Positions 1 to 6,817 of a stretch of 11,567 bases of DNA are shown here, piece after piece; position 1 is the first letter of the stretch, and each line of letters starts with the position of its first letter. The DNA lies in assembly GCA_040384625.1 (NCBI GenBank), contig JAZKIW010000054.1, positions 1 to 11,567 of the forward strand. Direction: 5' to 3'. The notes under the pieces were generated by a model. That model saw only the letters and a list, made by a program, of their open reading frames with translations, was not told the DNA's origin and did no database searches. The stretch is from CADEEN01 sp040384625 (GTDB lineage Bacteria; Pseudomonadota; Gammaproteobacteria; Burkholderiales; Burkholderiaceae_C). The translations under genes and the position numbers were made by a program.

Positions 1-362
1 TTGCCGCTGGTCTGGATGCCGTGCATGTCGACGGCGGCCAGCAGGTCCATCACGTCGGCCGCCTGCGGCAACGGGATCCAGTTGTATTGCAGGTTCTGGC
101 GTGTCGTGAAGTGACCGTAGCCGCGGTCGAACTGGCGCGCGATCAGCGCCAGCTGGCGCAGCTGCGCGCTGCTCAGTTCGCCGTACGGCACTGCCACACG
201 CAGCATCGGCGCGTGGCGCTGCACGTACCAGCCGTTCTGCAGGCGTAGCGGGCGGAACTCGTCGTCGCCGAGTTCGCCCTTCAGGTTGCGCTCGAGTTGG
301 TCGCGGAACTGCGCCGCGCGGGCGTGCACGAACTGGCGGTCGAAGTCGGTGTAGGCGTACAT
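1..362 (-). CDS. cysI: Sulfite/nitrite reductase hemoprotein, N-terminal part (cut by window edge)
   Basis: The first 120 residues of a siroheme/[4Fe-4S] sulfite (or nitrite) reductase; the gene continues beyond base 1. This cytoplasmic enzyme reduces sulfite to sulfide for cysteine synthesis. The visible part covers the first ferredoxin-like half-domain. It contains RPLRLQNGWYVQRHAPMLRV (residues 37-56) and the family hallmark HFTTRQNLQ (84-92), whose Arg contacts siroheme. The segment ends with MHGIQTSG (113-120), typical of the one-subunit reductases found in beta-proteobacteria. The ATG (complement of 360-362) shares one base with the stop codon of the upstream permease gene (TGATG), which indicates translational coupling. 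The [4Fe-4S] cysteines lie outside the window. Sulfite and nitrite specificity cannot be separated on this fragment; the TauE neighbour favours sulfite. Confidence 0.88.
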   Translation of the reverse strand, partial: MYAYTDFDRQFVHARAAQFRDQLERNLKGELGDDEFRPLRLQNGWYVQRHAPMLRVAVPYGELSSAQLRQLALIARQFDRGYGHFTTRQNLQYNWIPLPQAADVMDLLAAVDMHGIQTSG

Positions 363-1129
363 CAGTGGATCACTTTCCATCCGGCCACCAGGAGCGATCC
401 CGCCAGCAAGGTGCGGATCAGCCTGTCGGGCAAGGACTTGGTCAGGCGCGCGCCGAGCCAGATGCCCGGCAAGGAACCGACGAGCAGGGCGACGAGGAGG
501 CTCCAGTCGACGTGACCGAGCGTGGCGTGGCCGATGCCGGCCACCAGTGTCAACGGCACGGCATAGGCGATGTCGGTGCCGACCACCTTTTGTGCGGGCA
601 GGCGCGGGTAGAGCAGCAGGATCAAGGTGGCACCCAGCGCCCCGGCGCCGATCGACGACAGCGTGACCAGCACGCCGAGCAGCGCGCCCACGGCCACCGT
701 GAGCAACGGCTTGCGGGCTTCGGGAATCCAGCCCTCGAGCTTCAAGCCCAGCTTCTGCCAGACCGGGCGGTTGGCCACGACCACCGCCGTCAGCAATAAG
801 GCGATGCCGAGCGACAGGGTCAGCACGCTGGCCCAGGCCTTGGTCAGGCCGGTGACGTGCATCCAGGCGATCGTGGCCACCGCGGCAGGCAGGCTGCCGA
901 TCAGCAGCAGTTTGGCGATGCCCCGATCGACGTGGCCATGTCTGTGGTGGGCGACCGCGCCGCCGCTCTTGGTCAGGGCAGCGAACCACAGGTCGGTGCC
1001 GATTGCGACCGCAGGGTTGAGCTTGAAGACCCCGATCAGCAGGGGCGTCATCAGCGAACCGCCACCGACGCCGGTGACGCCGACGATCGCGCCCACAGCA
1101 AAGCCAGAGATGACGGCAATCCAGTCCAT
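362..1129 (-). CDS. TauE/SafE-family sulfite/anion permease
   Basis: A 255-residue polytopic inner-membrane protein of the TauE/SafE (DUF81) family, which moves sulfite, sulfonates or related anions. It has the usual pattern of about eight hydrophobic segments in two halves. The N-terminal repeat has a glycine-rich GVTGVGGGSLMTPLL (residues 17-31) followed by AIGTDLW (42-48). The second repeat has LSSIGAGALGATLILLLYP and VGTDIAY, the matching positions in an internally duplicated family. Length is normal (about 250). It is the first gene of the sulfite-reductase operon: its TGA overlaps the cysI ATG by one base. A sulfite or sulfate-linked role is inferred from this coupling. Export versus import cannot be decided from sequence. 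The ATG at 1129 lacks a strong Shine-Dalgarno sequence (AGAG about 8 bases upstream). Confidence 0.87.
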   Translation of the reverse strand: MDWIAVISGFAVGAIVGVTGVGGGSLMTPLLIGVFKLNPAVAIGTDLWFAALTKSGGAVAHHRHGHVDRGIAKLLLIGSLPAAVATIAWMHVTGLTKAWASVLTLSLGIALLLTAVVVANRPVWQKLGLKLEGWIPEARKPLLTVAVGALLGVLVTLSSIGAGALGATLILLLYPRLPAQKVVGTDIAYAVPLTLVAGIGHATLGHVDWSLLVALLVGSLPGIWLGARLTKSLPDRLIRTLLAGSLLVAGWKVIH

Positions 1130-1138
1130 GCCGAGACT

Positions 1139-1171
1139 CTAAAAAGCATTCTTATATATGAGAAGAACAAA
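1139..1171 (-). promoter_or_regulatory. AT-rich promoter/operator candidate for tauE-cysI (possible CysB site)
   Basis: Directly upstream of the permease ATG is a markedly AT-rich patch in otherwise GC-rich DNA. Read on the minus strand it contains TTGTTC followed by CATATATAAG and AATGCTTTTTAG. The TATAAG/ATATAT segment could serve as a -10. The imperfect symmetry around ATAAGAATGCTTTTTA resembles LysR-type operators, and CysB is the known activator of cys genes. Assignment to CysB is an inference from the genes controlled; no clean consensus is visible. Confidence 0.35.
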
Positions 1172-1225
1172 GAAGTGGGTTGCTAATGCCTGTCGGGCAT
1201 GAGTTTTGGCATCGCTTAAGGACAA

Positions 1226-1251
1226 GCGGCCTGGTGTTGCCACCAGGCCGC
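1226..1251 (-). terminator. Hairpin terminator after the phasin gene
   Basis: A perfect 11-bp inverted repeat, GCGGCCTGGTG / CACCAGGCCGC, with a 4-base loop (TTGC). It lies 39 bases past the phasin stop codon. On the minus strand the stem is followed by TTGTCCTTAAG, a poor T-run, so the termination is imperfectly canonical. It isolates the phasin transcript from the tauE promoter just beyond. A second small hairpin (ATGCC / GGCAT, 1186-1200) lies between the two genes. Confidence 0.7.
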
Positions 1252-1290
1252 GAGGGTCGGCGCCGTGCGGCGCCGGTCAGTCAATCAGGC

Positions 1291-1842
1291 TCAGGCTGCG
1301 CGCTTGGCCTTCGTCGCGCCTTGCGTGGCCTTGACGGCGGTGGCGGTCACTGCCTGGAAGTTGGCTTCGGCGACGTCGGCAGCTTGCTTGGCTGCCTTCT
1401 GCACGCTTTCGAAGGCGTTGTTCGCGGCGGCGACAGCCGAGCGAACCAGGGCGACGGCGTTCTCGCTGCCGGCCGGGGCGTTCTTGGAGGCCGTATCGAC
1501 CAGGCCGATGAACTTCTTCTGCGCGTCGGCAACCTGGGCTTCGACGGCCTTGGTCACTTCGGCATTGGTCGAGGCGGCGATGTCATAGATGTGGCGGCTG
1601 TATGCGGCGGCCTTTTCGGCGCTCGGCTGCAGCAGGCTGGCCTGCAGGGACAGCAGCTCTTGCGCGTCTTTCACCGACAGGGCGGCGCGGGCGGTGTCGC
1701 CGGCTTCACCGAGGGCGGCCTTGGCGACTTGCAGGTTCAGTTCGACGAGCTTCTCGACGCCTTCGAAGGCCTTGTTGGTCAGACCGAACAGGGTCTCGAC
1801 GTTGGCTTTCTGGGCAGCGATCAGTTGTTCAGCGGTCAGCAT
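1291..1842 (-). CDS. phaP: Phasin family protein (PHA granule-associated)
   Basis: A 183-residue, Ala-rich, almost wholly helical protein of the Phasin_2 type. Phasins coat polyhydroxyalkanoate granules in the cytoplasm and control their size and number. The family pattern is clear. The N-terminus MLTAEQLIAAQKANVETLFG (1-20) is followed by KAFEGVEKLVELNLQVAK (24-41), then LSVKDAQELLSLQASLLQP (55-73), and YSRHIYDIA (81-89). The C-terminus is Ala/Lys-rich (KATQGATKAKRAA). The length is typical (180-190). The ATG at 1842 was chosen over a start 60 codons earlier because homologs begin here and GGAG stands about 8 bases upstream, while the extra upstream codons cover the promoter. It is transcribed alone, with its own promoter and terminator. 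Its presence implies that the organism makes PHB-like polymer. Confidence 0.93.
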   Translation of the reverse strand: MLTAEQLIAAQKANVETLFGLTNKAFEGVEKLVELNLQVAKAALGEAGDTARAALSVKDAQELLSLQASLLQPSAEKAAAYSRHIYDIAASTNAEVTKAVEAQVADAQKKFIGLVDTASKNAPAGSENAVALVRSAVAAANNAFESVQKAAKQAADVAEANFQAVTATAVKATQGATKAKRAA

Positions 1843-1881
1843 GGACGTCTCCTGGAGAGGTGGTAGGGATAAAGCAGCTAT

Positions 1882-1896
1882 TGCTGCATTGCAGCA
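1882..1896. promoter_or_regulatory. 15-bp palindrome at the phasin transcription start (possible PhaR operator)
   Basis: TGCTGCATTGCAGCA is a perfect 7+1+7 palindrome. It sits immediately downstream of the phasin -10 box, around the expected transcription start, where a bound repressor would block initiation. A further gcagc-tatt-gctgc arm pair partly overlaps it (1874-1887). PhaR, the PHB-responsive repressor of phasin genes, is known to bind TGC/GCA-rich sequences, so it is the likely ligand; that is inference. Confidence 0.5.
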
Positions 1897-1904
1897 TGAA
1901 TGGA

Positions 1905-1932
1905 ATTGTAGAGGCCGAAACGGCGAATGCAA
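1905..1932 (-). promoter_or_regulatory. Sigma-70 promoter of the phasin gene
   Basis: On the minus strand a -35 box TTGCAT (1927-1932) and a -10 box TACAAT (1905-1910) are separated by 16 bases. Both are close to consensus. The expected start near 1898 would give an untranslated leader of about 55 bases before the phasin ATG at 1842. This is the best promoter in the window, which fits the abundance of phasins. Confidence 0.65.
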
Positions 1933-1940
1933 GCCGAATT

Positions 1941-1957
1941 TGTTGCAGTGCACAACA
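1941..1957. promoter_or_regulatory. Second palindrome upstream of the phasin -35 (TGTTG-N7-CAACA)
   Basis: TGTTGCAGTGCACAACA has perfect 5-bp arms around a core containing TGCA. It lies just upstream of the phasin -35 box. Together with the palindrome at the start site it makes a two-operator arrangement around one promoter. It also lies about 65 bases before the divergent HDAC-family gene, so it could affect both. The binding protein is unknown; PhaR is a guess. Confidence 0.35.
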
Positions 1958-2003
1958 GGGCCTAGGGATCGCTCTCTAGAAGGCGTGCTCCGCGGCTCGC
2001 CGG

Positions 2004-2009
2004 CACAAT
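2004..2009 (+). promoter_or_regulatory. Possible -10 box close to the HDAC-family start
   Basis: CACAAT lies 11 bases before the ATG at 2021, and no Shine-Dalgarno sequence precedes that ATG. If used, transcription would begin only a few bases before the start codon, giving a nearly leaderless mRNA. No convincing -35 is visible, so this is weak. Confidence 0.27.
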
Positions 2010-2020
2010 CCGGCCCCGCC

Positions 2021-2977
2021 ATGCAAGCTTTCTATGCAGATCACTTTGTGTTGCCTCTGCCGCCGGGCCACCGTTTCCCGATGGGCAAGTACGAGCGCCT
2101 GCGCGCTCGGGTGGTGGGCGAGTGTCCAGGCATCCGCCTGGCCGAAGCCCTTCCGGCGAGCGACGGTGAATTGGCGCTGGCGCACACCCCGCGTTACGTC
2201 AGTGCCGTGGCAGAAGGTCACCTGAGCGCCGCCGAGCAGCGCGAGATCGGCTTTCCCTGGTCGCTGCGAATGGCCGAACGTGCCCGGCGGTCGGTAGGCG
2301 CCACGATCGCCGCGGCGCGATCGGCCCTGGTCGACGGCCAGGCGGTGGCGGCCAACCTGGCCGGCGGCACCCACCATGCGCAGGCCGACAAGGGCAGCGG
2401 CTACTGCGTCTTCAACGATGTGGCGGTGGCCGCCCGGCTGATGCAGGCCGAATGGCATCGACGCGAGCGCCGCTTGTTGCGCGTGGCGGTGATCGATCTC
2501 GACGTGCACCAGGGAAACGGTACGGCGGCAATCTTTCGAGACGATGACACCGTATTCACGCTGTCGCTGCACGGGGCCAAGAACTTCCCGCTGCGCAAGG
2601 AGCCGAGCGATCTGGATGTGGAACTGCCCGACGGCTGCACCGACGCCCCCTACCTCGAGGCGCTGGACACTGCGCTCGCCAGCCTGTGGCGTCACCACCC
2701 TGCCGCGCCGCCTGGGTTGGTGTTCTACGTTGCCGGCGCCGACGCTCACGAGGGTGATCGCCTCGGCCGCCTGCGCCTGAGCACGGCGGGCCTGGCCGAA
2801 CGCGATCACCGTGTTTTCAGAGCCTGTCGCGATCGCGCCGTACCGGTCGCCGTGAGCATGGCCGGCGGTTATGGACGCAACATCGACGACACGGTGGCGG
2901 TGCACCTGCACACGCTGCAGGCGGCCTGCGCCTCATGGTCGGCCGTCCAATCCATGCCTCAACTGCAAGGCGCCTGA
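2021..2977 (+). CDS. Histone deacetylase superfamily hydrolase (class IV / HDAC11-like)
   Basis: A 318-residue zinc hydrolase of the arginase/deacetylase fold. The key elements are in order. LAGGTHHA (113-120) carries the paired histidines H118/H119. GYCVFNDVAVA (127-137) follows. The zinc ligands D161 and H163 lie in DLDVHQGNGT, and the third, D241, in AGADAHEGDRLGRL (238-251). The catalytic tyrosine Y284 is in AGGYG. Gln in place of the second His in the DxHxGNG motif and the EGDRLG segment match HDAC11-type (class IV) enzymes rather than acetoin-utilisation AcuC. Bacterial members deacylate small amines or acyl-lysines; the substrate here is unknown. The upstream in-frame codons overlap the phasin gene on the other strand and were rejected; the family N-terminus YxxHFVLPLPxGHRFPMxKY starts at once after this ATG. 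The nitroreductase follows after 4 bases. Confidence 0.88.
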   Translation: MQAFYADHFVLPLPPGHRFPMGKYERLRARVVGECPGIRLAEALPASDGELALAHTPRYVSAVAEGHLSAAEQREIGFPWSLRMAERARRSVGATIAAARSALVDGQAVAANLAGGTHHAQADKGSGYCVFNDVAVAARLMQAEWHRRERRLLRVAVIDLDVHQGNGTAAIFRDDDTVFTLSLHGAKNFPLRKEPSDLDVELPDGCTDAPYLEALDTALASLWRHHPAAPPGLVFYVAGADAHEGDRLGRLRLSTAGLAERDHRVFRACRDRAVPVAVSMAGGYGRNIDDTVAVHLHTLQAACASWSAVQSMPQLQGA

Positions 2978-2981
2978 ATCC

Positions 2982-3695
2982 ATGACCCCACAGATCACGC
3001 CCGAGACCACTGCCGCGGTCGATGCCGCCATTGCGTCACGCCGCTCGCTGCGCGCGTTCCTGCCGACAGCGGTGCCACGTCGGACCATCGAAGAGATCCT
3101 GACGGTCGCTGCGCGCGCCCCCTCGGGCGTGAACACGCAGCCGTGGAAGGTGATCGTGCTGACGGGCGCGGCCAAGGAGGCGCTGTCTCGGAAGATCCTG
3201 GTCGCACACGACGCCAATGCCGCGGCCGGATCGACCGGCGCCGATGTCGGCGAGTACGACTACTACCCGACCGAGTGGGTCACGCCCTACATCGAACGCC
3301 GGCGCAAGGTCGGCTGGGATCTGTACGGGCTGCTCGGCATCGCCAAAGGCGACAAGGCGCGCATGCACGCCCAGCATGGCCGCAACTACGCCTTCTTCGA
3401 TGCCCCCGTTGGCCTGATCTTCACCATCGACCGCATCCTGCGCCAGGGCAGCTGGATCGACTACGGCATGTTCCTCGAGAACATCATGATCGCTGCGCGG
3501 GGGCGCGGCCTGGACACCTGCCCGCAGGCGGCCTTCATCGGCTTTCACAAGGTCATCGCCGAGCACCTGGCCTTGCCCCCGAGCGAGATGGTGGTCTGCG
3601 GCATGTCCCTGGGCCACGCCGATGAAAGCGCGCCGGAGAATCGCCTGGTCACCGAACGCGAACCGGTGTCCGCGTTTACGCGCTTCGTGGAATGA
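2982..3695 (+). CDS. Nitroreductase family FMN oxidoreductase (PnbA-like)
   Basis: A 237-residue flavoprotein expected to reduce nitroaromatics or quinone-like compounds with NAD(P)H in the cytoplasm, probably as a homodimer. The FMN-binding pieces are present: SRRSLRAF (19-26), the phosphate-contacting Arg/Ser cluster; RAPSGVNTQPWKV (45-57), the classic APSxxNxQPW motif; and the C-terminal VCGMSLGHAD (205-214). Internal features such as YDYYPTEW (92-99) and RRRKVGWDLYG (107-117) match the 4-nitrobenzoate-reductase (PnbA) branch, as far as I recognise it. It begins 4 bases after the HDAC-family stop, with AAGG upstream, so the two are almost certainly cotranscribed; the dehydrogenase gene follows after 13 bases. 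The physiological substrate is not evident. Confidence 0.88.
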   Translation: MTPQITPETTAAVDAAIASRRSLRAFLPTAVPRRTIEEILTVAARAPSGVNTQPWKVIVLTGAAKEALSRKILVAHDANAAAGSTGADVGEYDYYPTEWVTPYIERRRKVGWDLYGLLGIAKGDKARMHAQHGRNYAFFDAPVGLIFTIDRILRQGSWIDYGMFLENIMIAARGRGLDTCPQAAFIGFHKVIAEHLALPPSEMVVCGMSLGHADESAPENRLVTEREPVSAFTRFVE

Positions 3696-3708
3696 ACAGG
3701 AGTCGACG

Positions 3709-4692
3709 ATGAAGCACCGTGTCCTTGTCGCGCGCCATGTCTTTGCGCAGGTGGCCGAGATGCTCGGCCGTCACTTCGAGGTCGAGGCCAATGACCAGCC
3801 CGTCGATTGGTCCCACGACGAGTTGATGCGTCGCCTGAAGGGCAAAGCCGGTGCCCTGGTGTCGTCGACGGAACCGATCGACGCGGCCCTGCTCGATGCC
3901 TGCCCCGAACTGCGTGCGCTGTGCAGCATGTCGGTCGGCTACAACAACATCGACATCGGGGCCTGCACTGCGCGCGGCGTGCTCGTCACCAATGCGCCGA
4001 ACGTGCTGACCGAGACCACGGCCGATTTCGGCTTCGCGCTGATGATGGCCACGGCGCGGCGCATCGGCGAGAGCGAACACTTCCTGCGTGCCGGGCTTTG
4101 GCAGCGCTGGGCCTACGACATGTTCGTCGGCGCCGACGTGCACGGCGCCACCCTCGGCATTCTCGGCATGGGCCGCATCGGCCAGGCCATTGCGCGGCGC
4201 GGTGCGCTGGGCTTCGGCATGCCGGTGATCTATCACAACCGCAGCCGCCTGGCCCCAGAGCTGGAAGCGCCGCTCGGCGCGCGCTGGGTCGAGAAGGCGG
4301 ATCTGCTGCGCCAGGCCGATCACCTGGTGATCGTCGTCCCGTACTCGGCGTCGAGCCACCATTCGATCGGCGCGGCCGAACTCGAATTGATGAAGCCCAG
4401 CGCAACGCTGACCAACATCGCGCGCGGCGGCGTGGTCGACGACGCGGCGCTCGCGCAGGCCCTGGCCGAGCGCCGCATCGCCGCTGCCGGCCTCGACGTC
4501 TTCGAAGGCGAGCCGGAGGTGCATCCGGCCCTTCTCGAGGTGCCCAATGTGGTGTTGACGCCGCACATCGCCAGCGCCACCGCGGCCACGCGCCTGAAGA
4601 TGGCGACCCTGGCCGCGGACAACCTGATCGCCGTGCTAGGCGGCAGGCCGCCGTTGACGCCCGTCAACCCGGAGGTGCTGCGCAAGCGCTGA
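3709..4692 (+). CDS. D-2-hydroxyacid dehydrogenase (glyoxylate/hydroxypyruvate reductase B-like)
   Basis: A 327-residue NAD(P)-dependent D-isomer-specific 2-hydroxyacid dehydrogenase that interconverts 2-keto acids (glyoxylate, hydroxypyruvate, 2-ketogluconate) and D-2-hydroxyacids. The N-terminal substrate domain contains SMSVGYNNIDI (73-83) and TNAPNVLTETTADFGFAL (94-111). The Rossmann core has GILGMGRIGQAIARR (150-164, GxGxxG at 153-158). The catalytic triad is R239 (NIARGGVVDD), E268 (GLDVFEGEP) and H286 (LTPHIAS). HNRSR (176-180) after the second strand is basic and suggests NADP(H) preference, as in GhrB. AGGAG seven bases before the ATG supports this start over an earlier in-frame one inside the nitroreductase gene. 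It is third in the cluster; an exact substrate cannot be assigned. Confidence 0.88.
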   Translation: MKHRVLVARHVFAQVAEMLGRHFEVEANDQPVDWSHDELMRRLKGKAGALVSSTEPIDAALLDACPELRALCSMSVGYNNIDIGACTARGVLVTNAPNVLTETTADFGFALMMATARRIGESEHFLRAGLWQRWAYDMFVGADVHGATLGILGMGRIGQAIARRGALGFGMPVIYHNRSRLAPELEAPLGARWVEKADLLRQADHLVIVVPYSASSHHSIGAAELELMKPSATLTNIARGGVVDDAALAQALAERRIAAAGLDVFEGEPEVHPALLEVPNVVLTPHIASATAATRLKMATLAADNLIAVLGGRPPLTPVNPEVLRKR

Positions 4693-4773
4693 AGTCCTGG
4701 CCATCGCGGCGCCCGGCGAAGAGGGCACGCACGCGCAACGGGCGCTTCACAGTCCAGCGGCATCATCGCCGTC

Positions 4774-5736
4774 ATGCAACGACGCAGTCTGCTCACGCGC
4801 GTTGGGGCGCTGGCCACCAGCTTCGGCCCGTGGTGCATGGCCGGCGCGGCGCTGCAGGACGAGTCCTGGCACGACACGCAGCGCGGCCGCGACCTGCCAT
4901 TGCGCTTGCGTTGGCCCGACGGCGACGCGCCATGTGGCCTGATCGTGCATTCGCACGGGCTCGGTGGCAACCGCAGCGGTGGCGACGCCTGGGGCCAGGC
5001 CTGGCAGCGCGCCGGCTTCGCGGTGCTGCACCTGCAGCACGCGGGCAGCGACACCGAGGTGCTGCGCAGCGGCATGCTCGCCCTGCGCGCCGCGGCGAGC
5101 GCCGAACAGCTGCGCGCGCGCGTCGCCGACATGCAGTTCGCCGTCGACGAGATCACGCGTCGTGTTCAGCGGCGCGAACCGGGCTGGGCACGCGTGCGCC
5201 TGGACGCGTTGGGGGCGTCGGGCCACTCCTTCGGTGCGGTGACGGTGCAAGCGCTCGCCGGCCAGCGCTTCCCGATCGCAACACCGCGCAGTGCCGAGCC
5301 GCGCTTCAAGGCATTCGTCGCCTTCAGCCCGTCGCTGGGCCAGGGACTGGCCGCGAGCGATGCCTTCGGCGCCGTCACGCGACCGTTTCTGGCCGTGACC
5401 GGCACGCTGGACAGCGATGCCATGGGCCGCGGCCTGAGCGGCGTGGACCGGGCTCGCGTCTATGACGCGCTGCCGAGCGGCGAGCGTGCCTTGCTGTGGC
5501 TGGAGGGCGCCGACCACATGAGCTTTGCTGGCAATGGCGAGCAGCGCTTGCGCGCGCGCTTCGGGCCGCTCAAGCGCGAGCAGATTGCTGCCGAGCTGGA
5601 ACCGCAGCACCATGAACGCGTGGCCGCCCTGACCACCCTGTGGTGGCGCGCCAAGCTGCTGGGCGACGCTGGCGCTGCAGCGGCGCTGCGCGCGCCTGCG
5701 GGCCTGGGCGAGGGCGACCGCTGGCGCCAGGATTGA
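4774..5736 (+). CDS. Exported alpha/beta hydrolase (dienelactone-hydrolase-like)
   Basis: A 320-residue serine hydrolase of the alpha/beta fold, close to the 'predicted dienelactone hydrolase' group. The oxyanion region is HSHGLGG (59-65). The nucleophile is S152 in ASGHSFGA (148-155). The probable acid is D213 (GTLDSD) and the base H248 (GADHMSF). The N-terminus MQRRSLLTRVGALATS, followed by an Ala/Gly-rich stretch to about residue 26, looks like a short twin-arginine (Tat) signal peptide, so it probably acts in the periplasm. W30-ish onward (SWHDTQRGRDLPLRLRWP) is the family's mature start. Eighty-one bases separate it from the dehydrogenase gene, and no Shine-Dalgarno sequence stands before the ATG, so it may have its own promoter. 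The substrate is unknown; an ester or lactone is likely. Confidence 0.83.
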   Translation: MQRRSLLTRVGALATSFGPWCMAGAALQDESWHDTQRGRDLPLRLRWPDGDAPCGLIVHSHGLGGNRSGGDAWGQAWQRAGFAVLHLQHAGSDTEVLRSGMLALRAAASAEQLRARVADMQFAVDEITRRVQRREPGWARVRLDALGASGHSFGAVTVQALAGQRFPIATPRSAEPRFKAFVAFSPSLGQGLAASDAFGAVTRPFLAVTGTLDSDAMGRGLSGVDRARVYDALPSGERALLWLEGADHMSFAGNGEQRLRARFGPLKREQIAAELEPQHHERVAALTTLWWRAKLLGDAGAAAALRAPAGLGEGDRWRQD

Positions 5737-5760
5737 GCCCGGCGCTCGTGCGCGCGCAGG

Positions 5761-5785
5761 TATCCTCGGCAAAAGCACCCAGGAG
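5761..5785 (+). promoter_or_regulatory. Possible -10 box and strong RBS of the methionine-synthase operon
   Basis: TATCCT (5761-5766) could be a -10 in the 58-base gap before the MesD-like gene, but no matching -35 is visible. AGGAG (5781-5785) stands 9 bases before the ATG at 5795 and is the only strong Shine-Dalgarno in this four-gene operon. The gap is too short to hold a SAM or cobalamin riboswitch. Confidence 0.33.
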
Positions 5786-5794
5786 ACCTGCGCC

Positions 5795-6817
5795 ATGTTC
5801 CGCACCGCCATCGCCGGCAGCCTGCCTAAACCCGCCTGGCTCGCAGAGACCCACAAGCTCTGGCCGCACTGGCGCAGCCAGGGCAGCGAACTGGCCGACG
5901 CCAAGCGCGACGCGACCCTGCTCTGGATCAAGGCCCAGGAAGACGCCGGTCTGGCGGTGATCGGCGACGGCGAGCAGTCGCGCCAGCACTTCGTGCACGG
6001 CTTCCTCGAGCGCGTGGCGGGCATCGACTTCGAGCACAAGGTCGAGATGGGTATCCGCGGCGACCGCTACAAGGCCATGGTGCCCCAGGTCGTCGGCCCG
6101 CTGACGCTGAAGGGCCGGGTGCATGAGACCGAGGCGCGCCTGCTGCGTGCGCACACCTCGCGCCTCACCAAGTTCACCCTGCCGGGGCCGATGACCATCG
6201 TCGACACCGTTGCCGACCGCCACTACGGCGATCGCGTCAAGATGGCTTTCGCATTCGCCGAACTGCTGAACCAGGAGGCGCTGGCGCTGCAGGCCGATGG
6301 CATCGACATCGTGCAGTTCGACGAGCCGGCCTTCAATGTGTTCCTCGACGAAGCCGCGGACTGGGGCGTGAAGGCGCTGGAGCGGGCCGCGCAAGGCCTG
6401 ACGTGCAAGACCGCGGTGCACATCTGCTACGGCTACGGCATCGAGGCCAACCTGCAGTGGAAAGCCACGCTGGGTGAGCAGTGGCGCCAGTACGAAAGGA
6501 TCTTTCCGGCCCTGGCCAGGAGCCGCATCGACCAGGTCAGCCTCGAGTGCCTGCATTCGCATGTGCCGATCGAGATGATCGCTCTGCTCGAAGGCAAGGA
6601 AGTGATGGTCGGCGTGATCGACGTGGCGAGCGACGTGATCGAGACGGCCGAGGAAGTGGCCGACACCATCGGCCGCGCCTTGCAGTTCGTGCGCCGCGAG
6701 CGACTGATCGCCTGCACCAACTGCGGCCTGGCGCCGATGGACCGCCATGTCGCGGAGGCCAAGCTGCGCGCTCTGGCGGCGGGCGCGGCACTGGCCGATC
6801 GGCGGCTGGCAACGTGA
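5795..6817 (+). CDS. mesD: Core methionine synthase, folate-domain-less (MesD-like)
   Basis: A 340-residue protein matching only the C-terminal catalytic barrel of cobalamin-independent methionine synthase (full MetE is about 750 residues). It should transfer a methyl group to homocysteine. All four zinc/homocysteine-thiolate ligands are present: H209 and C211 (AVHICYGYG), E251 (SLECLHSH) and C310 (CTNCGLAP). The catalytic-acid segment FDEPAF (176-181) is also kept. The start TAIAGSLPKPAWLAE (4-18), IGDGEQSRQHFV (56-67) and LPGPMTIVDT (129-138) match the MesD group of aerobic bacteria as I recall it. The N-terminal folate-binding half is absent. MesD enzymes are reported to need oxygen and a DUF1852 partner rather than methyl-folate or B12. 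No DUF1852 gene lies in this window; instead the next gene, overlapping by 4 bases, is an Fe(II)/2-oxoglutarate dioxygenase. The precise subfamily is inferred. Confidence 0.82.
   Translation: MFRTAIAGSLPKPAWLAETHKLWPHWRSQGSELADAKRDATLLWIKAQEDAGLAVIGDGEQSRQHFVHGFLERVAGIDFEHKVEMGIRGDRYKAMVPQVVGPLTLKGRVHETEARLLRAHTSRLTKFTLPGPMTIVDTVADRHYGDRVKMAFAFAELLNQEALALQADGIDIVQFDEPAFNVFLDEAADWGVKALERAAQGLTCKTAVHICYGYGIEANLQWKATLGEQWRQYERIFPALARSRIDQVSLECLHSHVPIEMIALLEGKEVMVGVIDVASDVIETAEEVADTIGRALQFVRRERLIACTNCGLAPMDRHVAEAKLRALAAGAALADRRLAT

Noticed and set aside
3807..5465. Plus-strand open frame of 552 codons across the dehydrogenase and hydrolase genes
   Set aside because: Arg-rich translation without motifs; both real genes in the other frames have complete catalytic residues.
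5737..5794. SAM or cobalamin riboswitch before the methionine synthase gene
   Set aside because: The gap is only 58 bases and lacks riboswitch-like conserved stems.
4747..6039. Minus-strand open frame of 430 codons
   Set aside because: It runs antisense to the hydrolase and MesD-like genes, has low-complexity Arg/Ala/Gln-rich content and no family motif. It is a by-product of high GC content.
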